From NCBI GenBank assembly GCA_020445415.1, contig JAGRGP010000066.1, positions 1-58,239 on the forward strand: DNA of 58,239 bases, in the 5' to 3' direction. The translations under genes were made by a program, and so were the position numbers. Shown piece by piece: positions 25,934 to 34,813 of this stretch (positions are counted from its first letter, which is position 1; each line of letters opens with the position of its first letter). This DNA comes from Gammaproteobacteria bacterium (lineage in GTDB: Bacteria > Pseudomonadota > Gammaproteobacteria > Chromatiales > Chromatiaceae). Below the pieces are notes generated by a model that saw nothing but the letters and a program-made list of their open reading frames with translations, had not been told where the DNA came from and searched no databases.

Positions 25934-27569
25934 TGAATATCTCCTTCACCGGCACACGAAAATCAACATCGTGGCGCGTTAATGCCTCGATCGACTTATC
26001 CAGCAGAAAACGGGCGCGCAAATACATTGCCCGGGCCAAGGCTTTGTCCAGAATGAAGCGTGTGGAGGTGACAAAAGACCTGGCCAACCCAAGAGCCAAT
26101 CGAATTTCGAAACTGCTATCCCCGTTGCTTGCGGCAAAATCGCCAGCAAACCGATAGCACTGACCAGCCACCTCCATAATGCGTCTGCGCGAGGGCGGGT
26201 CGAGCACCTGCAACCGGTAGTTCGAGACCATGAATACCGAAATATCCTGAACGTAGTCCATGTAACAGGAGCGGTGCAGATCGATAAAACTGATCTTGTT
26301 TTCCATCGGATCGTAGATGATGTTATCGACATTGAAATCGCCATGAATATAGACGGAAAAGGGCGCAAGGATCTCTGCCTCGTACTTTTCGGCCTTTTCC
26401 AGCAATGCCTCGAAGGCCGGTATCCGGTAACCGTTTATCCTGCTTTTTCCCTGTTTGAATTCAGGATGGAGCCGGTATACCCCATCAAGCCGTTGCCTTA
26501 ACTGTCCCAGGTAGTTGGCGCGCACCGGCTTACGAGTGAGAGTTTCATTCCAAACCGACTTCAAGGTCGATTCCAACTGCCCCATCGCGCTGGCCAATAG
26601 TGGCCCGGGTTCGTGCAGCAAAATCTGCTCGAACGTAAGCCCCGCCAAGTGCTCTATCAATAGCGATGCCGACTCGCCACGCTTTTTGTACGCCAGTATC
26701 CGGGGAGCCAAGCCGGGGTATATCTCGTGCCAGCTCATTACCCCTTCCCGCTCCTCCTTCAATTTCTGTTTTCCACCATCCTTATAAATGGCCACGAATC
26801 CCTCGTCCTGGGCGCCGGCGGGACGGCCGATGCCTGAGATACCACTCCCCGAGCGTGTTTCGGCAATAGACTCAACAACAAAGTTGCCCACGGGAGATTC
26901 GTTTGCCAGCCGCTCAACCGATGCCCGAATGGAATGGTAGCGATCCGTACTAACCGGTTGTCCCAGATTGGCCGAAATGATTGCCTCACTGATATTGAGC
27001 AATGCGTCTCCCATCTGCTCGATGAGATGGGCGATAAACAGCGCCGATATGAGATCTTCGGTGTGGTGCTTTTGTTTCAAGTCGTCGGTGTAACGTCGCT
27101 TGAGCTTTCTATAGCCCCTGTCCAATTGGGCCTCGATACGCCCCAGTTTGAGTGCCAGCCCGGTATCGTTATCTTCAACCAGCCGGTCCACCAAGGCGAT
27201 CCCCTTCTGCAGACGCTTAAACATGGGACAGTAATCGGCGCTCCGCAGACAGCGCTTGTCATCCATGTATCCCATTTCGTGCACACAGTCTCGACACAGT
27301 TCGGCGATACGTTCCAGATCGGTGGCGATATATTCCAGCGCCCGCAAGGCAAGCGGCTCGACATCCCCTTCCTTTCGCCTTGCCCCATAACCCAGGCAGC
27401 TATTGTGTACGCGAATCTTTAAATTGTAAGCATAGCCACTGCGATCGAGGATACGCTTGGCGACTGTTACCGAAGCGGTCTCGAAAAAAGTCTGAAGATG
27501 GGAGACCTGGGCACCGACCTCGATGGTGAGAAACCGAAGATTTTCCCGGATATCCTTGGGAATGAGCAT
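25926..27569 (-). CDS. PhoU-like domain fused to a phosphotransferase (APH-like) kinase domain
   Basis: The N-terminal 1-230 residues are helical with a PhoU pattern (DLERIAELCRDCVHE near 84-98, and IAHLIEQMGDALLNISEAI near 179-197). Residues about 250-460 form an aminoglycoside-phosphotransferase-like domain with the catalytic loop HGDFNVDN (409-416, D411) and a metal motif FIDLHR (D430). The tail is helical. A PhoU module attached to a kinase is uncommon and suggests phosphate-state sensing coupled to phosphorylation. It sits between the Nudix and ATP-grasp genes. Confidence 0.78.
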   Translation of the reverse strand: MLIPKDIRENLRFLTIEVGAQVSHLQTFFETASVTVAKRILDRSGYAYNLKIRVHNSCLGYGARRKEGDVEPLALRALEYIATDLERIAELCRDCVHEMGYMDDKRCLRSADYCPMFKRLQKGIALVDRLVEDNDTGLALKLGRIEAQLDRGYRKLKRRYTDDLKQKHHTEDLISALFIAHLIEQMGDALLNISEAIISANLGQPVSTDRYHSIRASVERLANESPVGNFVVESIAETRSGSGISGIGRPAGAQDEGFVAIYKDGGKQKLKEEREGVMSWHEIYPGLAPRILAYKKRGESASLLIEHLAGLTFEQILLHEPGPLLASAMGQLESTLKSVWNETLTRKPVRANYLGQLRQRLDGVYRLHPEFKQGKSRINGYRIPAFEALLEKAEKYEAEILAPFSVYIHGDFNVDNIIYDPMENKISFIDLHRSCYMDYVQDISVFMVSNYRLQVLDPPSRRRIMEVAGQCYRFAGDFAASNGDSSFEIRLALGLARSFVTSTRFILDKALARAMYLRARFLLDKSIEALTRHDVDFRVPVKEIFID

Positions 27570-27571
27570 AA

Positions 27572-28045
27572 CTAGTCGATCAGCCCAAGATACACTCTCT
27601 CCTCATCTTCCTGGAAACCGGCCAAAAAGGTGCCAATCGACGGCGGCTGAAACGAGAGCTGGGAAAGCGTACCGAGTTCCACCCACAACACATCAGTTTG
27701 GTGCCTATCGGGCTTATAGCCGTTGATTGCAACGTAATCATCCGGCACGGTACATCGAAATATAAACTCCACCAAATGCCTGACGGTGGGCGGCTCGGTA
27801 GCGCGCTCCTTGAAAAAATCCGCCACAAAAATCAGATCACGAATAGTGACACGGGTGCCAATTTCTTCGCTACACTCCCGCTGCAGCGCCGCTTCCAGGG
27901 TCTCACCGGGATCCTGCGCTCCCCCCGGAAGTGAAAACCGCGGGCCTCGCCCACCCCCTTCCTTGCGTAACAACAACACCTGCCCACCGCGAATAATCAA
28001 TGCCCGAGCGGCATTTCGAATCGACGGCAGCAGATTGTCGTACAT
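27572..28045 (-). CDS. Nudix hydrolase
   Basis: This 157-residue hydrolase has a perfect Nudix box Gx5Ex7REUxEExGU at residues 42-64 (G42, E48, R56, E57, E60, E61, G63). I start at 28045 because ATG there follows AAGGA at six bases; the open frame extends to 28117 without a better start. It leads a minus-strand operon and ends two bases before the PhoU-kinase start. Substrate unknown; a nucleotide or polyphosphate ester is likely. Confidence 0.88.
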   Translation of the reverse strand: MYDNLLPSIRNAARALIIRGGQVLLLRKEGGGRGPRFSLPGGAQDPGETLEAALQRECSEEIGTRVTIRDLIFVADFFKERATEPPTVRHLVEFIFRCTVPDDYVAINGYKPDRHQTDVLWVELGTLSQLSFQPPSIGTFLAGFQEDEERVYLGLID

Positions 28046-28163
28046 GGCAAATCCTTGACGGTAAAAACAATGGGGTCCCGGCGCTGTTTCATTTCCGGAC
28101 GGGAGCTGATGGAACAACGACGATTATAGCAAATCAACATTCCGCTCTCAGTGGGCCGCCAGG

Positions 28164-29006
28164 CTACCATCCCTCAACGGGACTGAAATCCCTCTCCTGT
28201 TCGAGTTCCTGATCCATCAGATTTTGATACTCCTTCCTGATTAACTCCGAGCCATGTTTCCTTTCGAGACGCCGAACAATGAAGTGCCCAGTGGCAACAT
28301 CTTGAAAATGCTTCATGAAGATCAGGTTGAGTCCCGCTCCGGTAATCGCGCCTGCCACCGGAACCAATTTCACTGCCGCCGCGTCCGAAATGAGCACCCC
28401 GAAACGGGCAGCCACGGCACGCGTAAAATCGATAAAGGCGGGGATATGCGGGCCGGTTGCGTTGGAGGCATACTCAAGGATATCCCGCTCGAAGTGAAAT
28501 CCCAAGATGGTTCTCAGGGCATAATAGCCGGTGTCGGCCGCCTCATCGTCACGCGTTCTCGCCCCCAGGGCGAATACCTGAACGCAGGCCATGCGTGTAT
28601 CCTGATTATTAAGATCTTCTCCTTGCGCGTGCGCGATATTGGCAATTGAGCGGAGTATCAGGGTGGTGGTTACCGGTAGTTCAATCAGCAGGGATAACGG
28701 ACCAAAGTAACCCCCGGCCGCGCCCGTACCCAAAACCAGGAGTTTATGGAGACGGTTCTGTGGCCTAGCGGGGCCACCGAGATTCATCGACGCGATGGCG
28801 ATCCTCACCGTGCGATAGCTGTTTGCCTTAAGCGCCTTGTCGAGCCGCATCTTCCAGCTCTTGGGTAATAGCGAGAACAGTTCTTCAAGTGGTTCGGCCA
28901 ACAGATTGCTCAGCCGTGCGGCCAGTGACGGATGTTCGAGATTTGTATAGGCCCAGTGCAGTTCCCTCATTTCCTGGTCGGATAGATGTTTGCTCCCTTG
29001 CCGCAT
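28164..29006 (-). CDS. EcsC-family protein
   Basis: This 280-residue protein matches EcsC family members with the pattern LVLGTGAAGGYFGPLSLLIELPVTTTLILRSIA split over adjacent positions, then AHAQGEDLNNQDT and VFALGAR. Two or three hydrophobic segments suggest membrane association. ATG at 29006 follows GGAGGT five bases away, so I chose it over 29030. EcsC in Bacillus is linked to an ABC exporter, but function in this context is unknown. A second, shorter EcsC-like protein lies at 38939-39499. Confidence 0.8.
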   Translation of the reverse strand: MRQGSKHLSDQEMRELHWAYTNLEHPSLAARLSNLLAEPLEELFSLLPKSWKMRLDKALKANSYRTVRIAIASMNLGGPARPQNRLHKLLVLGTGAAGGYFGPLSLLIELPVTTTLILRSIANIAHAQGEDLNNQDTRMACVQVFALGARTRDDEAADTGYYALRTILGFHFERDILEYASNATGPHIPAFIDFTRAVAARFGVLISDAAAVKLVPVAGAITGAGLNLIFMKHFQDVATGHFIVRRLERKHGSELIRKEYQNLMDQELEQERDFSPVEGW

Positions 29007-29298
29007 ACCGCACCTCCAAACTCTGGGCAATTCAGTTTATGACATTCTCATGACACAAGTATGAAAAAATAAACCGAAAAACGGGGCTTACCAAAGCCAA
29101 CGTGGTTCTTTAAATACTATGCAATGATCTGACGCTGGAGACGAATAAACTCACTCGGATTGCGCTGGATCAATCTCAGTGTCTGGGATTTTCTTCATAT
29201 CGGTTTTTTCACTCCATCCCCCAGAAAGTTGTACTAGACTTTTTATGTTTTCGAAAAATCCAGATGAAATGTACTTCGTTAAATCCGGGGCATGGGCC

Positions 29299-29514
29299 AT
29301 GAACCAGCAGTCTAAAGATGCGTTAGGTATTTGGGCAACCACTCTCCTTGGCGGACTAGGAGGCTGGTGGGGAGCGGGAAGATTGGCTACCTCGTTTGGA
29401 ATACCGCTAGGAACCTCCGGCCTGGTCGCGGGGGTGATATTGGGCGCGACCGCTGGCGCGGTTCTCGGCAAACTGATCTTGCAAGATCCCGGTGCCATGG
29501 CAAGCAGCGAATAG
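29299..29514 (+). CDS. Small glycine-zipper membrane protein
   Basis: The 71-residue product starting MNQQSKDALG has two hydrophobic, glycine-spaced segments (GGLGGWWGAG and AGVILGATAGAVLG) typical of glycine-zipper membrane proteins. The open frame begins at 29179, but the upstream part shows no ribosome site and looks non-coding. The protein at 39801-40058 has the same layout, so they are probably paralogues. Function unknown. Confidence 0.6.
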   Translation: MNQQSKDALGIWATTLLGGLGGWWGAGRLATSFGIPLGTSGLVAGVILGATAGAVLGKLILQDPGAMASSE

Positions 29515-29685
29515 GGTGTCCGGGTTGGTTTGGAGAAGTTGTCCAGACAATGAATCAAGAACCGTGGCAACAGTTTTGCCATGCCTCGGCTCGAGTCCAA
29601 CAGGTAAACGCCTTCATCCACGGCGGAGGGGGGTTGTTGCTGCCTGTCAGAGTGTCACGATACTGAAAACAAGGGGGGAGTTGTG

Positions 29686-30309
29686 ATGGTAGGCAATGAG
29701 GAAAAGGCAAGCGCTAGCACAGCAACAGAGGCAAACAAATTGAAAGAAGCCATCAGTCGCTTTATTGAAGAGGCCGAAAACACTGGCACTTCGCTCGCCT
29801 CCGAGGTCAAGCAACTGTTTGACGACCTTACCGAGAAGATTTCCGGCATCGCGGCCAGTGCGGCAGAGACAACAGTGTCTATGGCCGAGAAGGTGGCGGT
29901 AAAAGACCCAGCAGAGTTGATGAGAAATCTTCTGGAAGAGGTCAGGCAGGCAGGTGAAGTCTCTCTGCAGGCGATTGGAGAACAATTTGATGAACTTCGG
30001 CAGCGTGTCGCGCAGGTATCTAGCGGAGAAGCAGCCCCCAAAACCGTTAAGAAACGGGTGGTAAAGAAGAAGGCAGCCCCGAAAAAATCGGTGCCCAAGA
30101 AGACGGCTGCGAAGAAGAAGGTGGCTAAGAAAACGCCTGTGAAAAAGGCTACCGTCAAAAAAACCGCAGCCAAGAAGGCACCAATAAAAAAGCGCTCCGT
30201 CAGTAAGAAGACCGCCAAGAAAAGCGCGGTTAAAAAAGCGCCGGTGAAAAAACCTGCGGCGAGAAAGACCAGCGCCCGAAAAAAGGTGGCTAACAAACCG
30301 ATCTCCTGA
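29686..30309 (+). CDS. Lysine/alanine-rich histone H1-like (PhaF/AlgP-like) protein
   Basis: The 207-residue product has an N-terminal amphipathic helical region (1-115) that resembles phasins (FIEEAENTGTSLASEVKQLF) and a highly basic tail (about 118-207) made of imperfect KKxAxKK units with proline. This is the design of PhaF or AlgP, which link PHA granules or DNA. The ATG at 29686 follows GGGGGAG at five bases; the GTG at 29683 is too close. The antisense strand gives a long hydrophobic ORF, which is an artefact of the lysine codons. Confidence 0.8.
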   Translation: MVGNEEKASASTATEANKLKEAISRFIEEAENTGTSLASEVKQLFDDLTEKISGIAASAAETTVSMAEKVAVKDPAELMRNLLEEVRQAGEVSLQAIGEQFDELRQRVAQVSSGEAAPKTVKKRVVKKKAAPKKSVPKKTAAKKKVAKKTPVKKATVKKTAAKKAPIKKRSVSKKTAKKSAVKKAPVKKPAARKTSARKKVANKPIS

Positions 30310-30353
30310 TCTTCCTTCTATATATACGCGGGTTTGCACCCCGGGAGCGCCTA

Positions 30354-31256
30354 TTGCATCCGGTCATCATTTTACTGCCGGCGGCGGCATTGATCCTAGG
30401 TCCCAGGGCCTGGGTTGATCACCTCATGAGACGGCATGACCGGGAAGACCTCGATCTTCCCGTCACCTCTTCATCCTTTGCCCGGGAGGTACTGGATCGC
30501 CACCAACTCCAGGAAGTCAAGGTAGAGGTCACCGATACGGGCGACCATTACGACCAGCAGTCGAAGGCAGTTCGTATCTACCGTGGCCGCTTCAATAGAA
30601 AAACCCTCACGGCAATGACAACCGCCGCTCACGAAGTGGCCCATGCTTTGCAGGACGCATCGGATTACGGCCCCTTTGTGTGGCGAAAACATATCAACAA
30701 GGCGGCCCAGATTACCGGACAAGTGGGATCCATTATCGTGGTTGCCGTGCCGTTATTTACATTAACCTCTCACCAACCTTTCCCCCTTCACACTGTTGGC
30801 ACGGCGATAATCGCCGTGTTAGGCACCAGTATGATGGCGCAGCTGGCGGCGCTTCCTTCCGAGATCGATGCAAGCTTTGGCCGGGCACTACCGATACTGC
30901 GCAATGGTTACATCAAGGGCGATCAAGTCAGGGATGCCCGCCGAATATTGTTTGCCTGTTCGCTCACCTACGTTGCATCTTCCATGGTATCTGCGCTGCA
31001 TTTTTGGCCTTGGTACGCGCAACGAGGCGCTGCCTCCCCGGCAAAGCATTCCGGCCTCGCTCCGTACAAATCCCAATACCGCGCCCCCAACAGCTCCGGC
31101 ACCCAGCCGGCTAAGCACATTCATACTCTAAATAAAACGCCTTACCAATCCCGCCAACCAGGAAATCCTGTGCTCACACAACTGGCACGAGCCATCCTAA
31201 AGCCCGTCATCCGTCGCTGTTTCCAGGTACGGGATCTAATGCATAATCTTCGTTAG
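30354..31256 (+). CDS. Zinc metallopeptidase, YugP family
   Basis: This 300-residue protein has an N-terminal hydrophobic segment, the zinc motif AAHEVAHALQ (HExxH at 93-97), two further hydrophobic helices, and LPSEIDAS, where a glutamate is the third ligand in the family. The start is TTG (30354) with GGGAG seven bases upstream. The C-terminal 80 residues are basic and proline-rich and extend past the usual domain. It follows the PhaF-like gene by 44 bases. Confidence 0.82.
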   Translation: MHPVIILLPAAALILGPRAWVDHLMRRHDREDLDLPVTSSSFAREVLDRHQLQEVKVEVTDTGDHYDQQSKAVRIYRGRFNRKTLTAMTTAAHEVAHALQDASDYGPFVWRKHINKAAQITGQVGSIIVVAVPLFTLTSHQPFPLHTVGTAIIAVLGTSMMAQLAALPSEIDASFGRALPILRNGYIKGDQVRDARRILFACSLTYVASSMVSALHFWPWYAQRGAASPAKHSGLAPYKSQYRAPNSSGTQPAKHIHTLNKTPYQSRQPGNPVLTQLARAILKPVIRRCFQVRDLMHNLR

Positions 31257-31594
31257 ATCGTACTGCCGGTAGCGGAGTGTGGGATCCATTTAACTGGATT
31301 CGGATAAGTTCACGGGCCGATATCAAAGCTTGCGCAATAACACTCGCGCCTCCTCTCCTCGTAGCGTACCCATTAGCCCACCGCCCGGGATGTAATAATC
31401 TTGAAATAGGCCCTTTGTTATTCTCCTTGCGCATACTCCTTGGTCTGCTTCGTCATACCCTAGTGGTAGGTACGCGAAACGTTACGCACTTCTGTTTATA
31501 ACTCAGCCCAAGGGCGTTCCGTGATGATCCACATGGATGTTTCTCGCCGGTCTGAAATATTCTTTGGCCGCGATTTAAGGCAGCCAGTGAACTC
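31257..31594. other. 338-base intergenic region upstream of the P-type ATPase
   Basis: An imperfect palindrome GCGAAACGTTACGC occurs at 31474-31487 (one mismatched pair), about 110 bases before the ATPase start, and could be an operator. I see no promoter hexamers of high quality, no terminator with a T-tract and no credible small gene. Confidence 0.35.
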
Positions 31595-34500
31595 ATGACG
31601 ACTGAAGACAATGGGCGAAAAAGGGATGCTATGGACAAGTTGAGACCGGCGGAAAAATCGATACGCGGCGATGTTTTTCCCCTTCGCACTGGCGTCGGGG
31701 GACGTACACGGCTCGAGGTCCGCGAACTATACCGCTCTCCCGGCCTCAAACGCCGTATTGAGCACCGCTTGCGCAAGGAAAATTATATCCAATTGGCAGA
31801 AGCCAATATCCTCACCGGCAGAATCTTGGTGATACATGATCCCCAGCGGCCATTGAATGACATCTTGGGTTTGATCAAGGACGAGATTGGCAGATTCGTG
31901 AAGGATCCGGTGCCCTTCCCCAAAAGCAGACACAGACCGTCACATTCAACCATTGGGCAGTCGCTTCGGGAAGCGGGAAAGGTGTTCGACATCGGATCAC
32001 GGATTCACGAACCCGCTGCCGTATATGGAGCAACCGCACTAACTACGGCACCGGTCGTCCAGTCCCAACCGGTGCAACAAGTGTCCCTACCCTGGCATAT
32101 CATGTCGGCCAAGAAGGTCCTTGAGCAACTTTCCGTAGAAGCCGACCAAGGACTAGCCTCCAGTGAGGCCGGCATGCGGTTGCGGCGCTATGGGAAAAAC
32201 AGCCTCATGGCAGCCCAAAAGCGCTCTGACCTGTCCATCTTTATCGAGCAGTTTTTGAATGCCCCGGTAGCCCTACTGGGAGCCTCAGCCGCCATCTCCC
32301 TGGCAACGGGCGGGGCAGTGGATGCCGCGGTTATTTTAGGTGTCGTACTCATCAACGGGATGATCGGATTTGTTACCGAACGGCAGTCCGAAAAAGCCAT
32401 TGCGTCGCTGGCCAAATCAGGGGTTCGCGAAGTGAATGTTATCAGAGACGGCACCAGCCAGAAGATCATGATCGAGTCCATCGTACCCGGAGATATCCTG
32501 ATGCTGGTGCCGGGAACCTACGTCGCTGCTGATCTCAGGCTACTGCAAGCCCACCACCTGTCAGTGGATGAATCCGCGCTCACCGGGGAAAGCCTCCCAG
32601 TTTCCAAAAATCCGGGATTTCAGGGAAAGGATCAAACACCGTTAGGCGACCGCGTCAACATGGCATATATGGGGACCCATGTCACCGGCGGCAGCGGACA
32701 AGGGGTGGTCATCGGGACTGCGGCGGCGACGGAACTCGGCAAGATCCAAACCATGGTGGGCGAGGCAGAAGCGCCTCAAACGCCAATGGAAAAACAACTG
32801 GAAAAACTCGGCACCCAAATGGTTTACATCAGCGCCGGGGTTTGCGCGGTGGTGAGTGTCATGGGGCTACTGCGTGGCTTCGGCTGGTTGGAGATGCTCA
32901 AAACCGGGGTATCGCTGGCCGTGGCTGCGGTTCCAGAAGGCCTGCCGGCCGTTGCTACCACAACCTTGGCGATGGGCATCGGCAACATGCGCCAACACAA
33001 CGTTTCGGTTCGCCACCTGGATGCCGTCGAAACCCTGGGCTCGGTACAGGTCTTCTGCATGGACAAGACCGGTACCTTGACCATGAACCGTATGGCGGTA
33101 GTCGCCGTTCACAGCGATGGACAGACCTTCGATATCGCGGATTCCCGGTTTGTTGCCGATGGCCAACAGTTCGACCCCATGCAGCAGGAAGCGCTGGTGA
33201 AGTTAATGCAAGTCGTTTCACTGTGTAGTGAAGTGGAGCTTCGCGGTACGGCTGATGAACCGAGCTTGGAGGGCTCTCCCACGGAGATGGCCCTGGTCGA
33301 TATGGCACTGAAATCCGGTGTCAACGTGGCGCAGCTGCGGCAAAAACATCCCGTCTTGCGCACCCGCTACCGAGCCGAGGGACGTCCCTATATGACCAGT
33401 CTCCATCCCTATCGGGATGGCAAGTATCTCCTGGCGGTTAAGGGCAGCCCAAACGAAACGCTTGAGATGTGCACCCATCAGATCCGAAACGGTAAATCCA
33501 TTCCCCTCACGCAAGAGGATAGAACAGATATTTTAAAGGCAAACCGAAAGATGGCGGGCGGAGCGCTGCGGGTTTTGGGAGTTGCCTATCGTGAACTCGA
33601 CAGTGCCAGGATGCCTCCCAAAACCTCCCGCTTAACCTGGCTGGGATTGGCCGGCATGGCCGATCCGATGCGGCCCGATATGGATAAGTTGATCGCCAAG
33701 TATCACCGGGCTGGCATCAAGACCATCATGATCACCGGTGATCAGGCGGCCACCGCCCAAGCCATTGGCGAGCAACTGGGACTGAGCGGCGATAAGCCCC
33801 TACAGGTACTGGAGTCAACAAAACTGGACGAAATGGATCCAGAACTGCTGGCCGGCCTTGCCAAGAATGTACAGGTATTCGCCCGAGTCAGTCCCGCCCA
33901 TAAATTGAAAATCGTGCGCGCCATGCAGGAGGCCGGCTACGTGGTGGCGATGACCGGCGATGGGATCAATGACGGCCCTGCCCTGAAGGCCTCCGATATT
34001 GGCGTCGCCATGGGTGCCGGTGGCACCAACGTCGCTCGGGAGGTGTCGGATGTAGTCCTCGAAGACGATAACTTACACACCATGACAATTGCCATCCGCC
34101 AAGGGCGGACCATCTATGGCAACATCAGGAAGATGATCCATTTCATGGTATCGACCAACCTGACCGAGATCGAGGTCATGCTGATTGGTATTGCCGCGGG
34201 TTGGGGTCAGCCGATGAACCCGATGCAATTATTGTGGATCAATCTGGTGACCGATATCTTTCCTGGTCTCGCGCTTTCCATGGAACCTCCGGAGCCGGGG
34301 ATCATGGACAGGAATCCAAGAGATCCGAACGAGCCCATTATCGCAAATCATGACCTGAAACGGATGTTATTCGAGTCGGGCATCATCGGATTGGGTGTCA
34401 TGGGAGCATACTACGCCGGGATGCGACGCTACGGTATCGGACCAGGTGCCGCCACACTGGCCTTCAACACCCTTACCATGAGCGAGTTAGCCCATGCCTA

Positions 34501-34813
34501 TAGTTCCCGCTCTCACTATCGAAACATCCTGGGCGGCGTGAAGTTACCACCCAACCGGGCACTGCTCGGGGCCATCGGAGGTATGACGGCATTGCAGACG
34601 ATAGTCAGTCTGGTACCGGGAGCCCGCCGCTTGCTCGGCACCACGCCGCTTGGTATCGCCGACCTGTTGATCATCGCTGCTGGTGTACTCGGCCCGTTAT
34701 TGGTGAACGAAGCCACCAAACCATCGGCACCCAAAACCATCATGAACAACCAAATATCATCAAAAAATACATCGACGGCCAAACACATACCAAAACAGGA
34801 GCAAGCAGCGTGA
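31595..34813 (+). CDS. Cation-transporting P-type ATPase (P2-like) with degenerate HMA domain
   Basis: The 1072-residue pump has an N-terminal HMA-like segment without metal-binding cysteines (about 25-100), the actuator motif TGES (330-333), PEGLP in transmembrane helix 4, the phosphorylation site DKTGTLT (D490), TGDGINDGPALK (788 on) and a helix-6 NLVTDIFPG. Helix 4 PEGLP fits Ca2+- or Na+/K+-type P2 pumps rather than heavy-metal pumps. The last four bases overlap the GTG of a metK-like gene. The transported ion is not decided by sequence. Confidence 0.88.
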   Translation: MTTEDNGRKRDAMDKLRPAEKSIRGDVFPLRTGVGGRTRLEVRELYRSPGLKRRIEHRLRKENYIQLAEANILTGRILVIHDPQRPLNDILGLIKDEIGRFVKDPVPFPKSRHRPSHSTIGQSLREAGKVFDIGSRIHEPAAVYGATALTTAPVVQSQPVQQVSLPWHIMSAKKVLEQLSVEADQGLASSEAGMRLRRYGKNSLMAAQKRSDLSIFIEQFLNAPVALLGASAAISLATGGAVDAAVILGVVLINGMIGFVTERQSEKAIASLAKSGVREVNVIRDGTSQKIMIESIVPGDILMLVPGTYVAADLRLLQAHHLSVDESALTGESLPVSKNPGFQGKDQTPLGDRVNMAYMGTHVTGGSGQGVVIGTAAATELGKIQTMVGEAEAPQTPMEKQLEKLGTQMVYISAGVCAVVSVMGLLRGFGWLEMLKTGVSLAVAAVPEGLPAVATTTLAMGIGNMRQHNVSVRHLDAVETLGSVQVFCMDKTGTLTMNRMAVVAVHSDGQTFDIADSRFVADGQQFDPMQQEALVKLMQVVSLCSEVELRGTADEPSLEGSPTEMALVDMALKSGVNVAQLRQKHPVLRTRYRAEGRPYMTSLHPYRDGKYLLAVKGSPNETLEMCTHQIRNGKSIPLTQEDRTDILKANRKMAGGALRVLGVAYRELDSARMPPKTSRLTWLGLAGMADPMRPDMDKLIAKYHRAGIKTIMITGDQAATAQAIGEQLGLSGDKPLQVLESTKLDEMDPELLAGLAKNVQVFARVSPAHKLKIVRAMQEAGYVVAMTGDGINDGPALKASDIGVAMGAGGTNVAREVSDVVLEDDNLHTMTIAIRQGRTIYGNIRKMIHFMVSTNLTEIEVMLIGIAAGWGQPMNPMQLLWINLVTDIFPGLALSMEPPEPGIMDRNPRDPNEPIIANHDLKRMLFESGIIGLGVMGAYYAGMRRYGIGPGAATLAFNTLTMSELAHAYSSRSHYRNILGGVKLPPNRALLGAIGGMTALQTIVSLVPGARRLLGTTPLGIADLLIIAAGVLGPLLVNEATKPSAPKTIMNNQISSKNTSTAKHIPKQEQAA

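Noticed and set aside
29160..29173. FNR-like sequence TTGCGCTGGATCAA upstream of the glycine-zipper gene
   Set aside because: Only the right half matches the consensus (two mismatches on the left) and no -10 at a suitable distance was seen.
29655..30296. Long hydrophobic antisense ORFs opposite the lysine-rich PhaF-like gene
   Set aside because: Lysine codons AAA and AAG read as phenylalanine and leucine on the other strand, which makes artificial phenylalanine-rich frames. The + strand has the ribosome site and a sensible protein.
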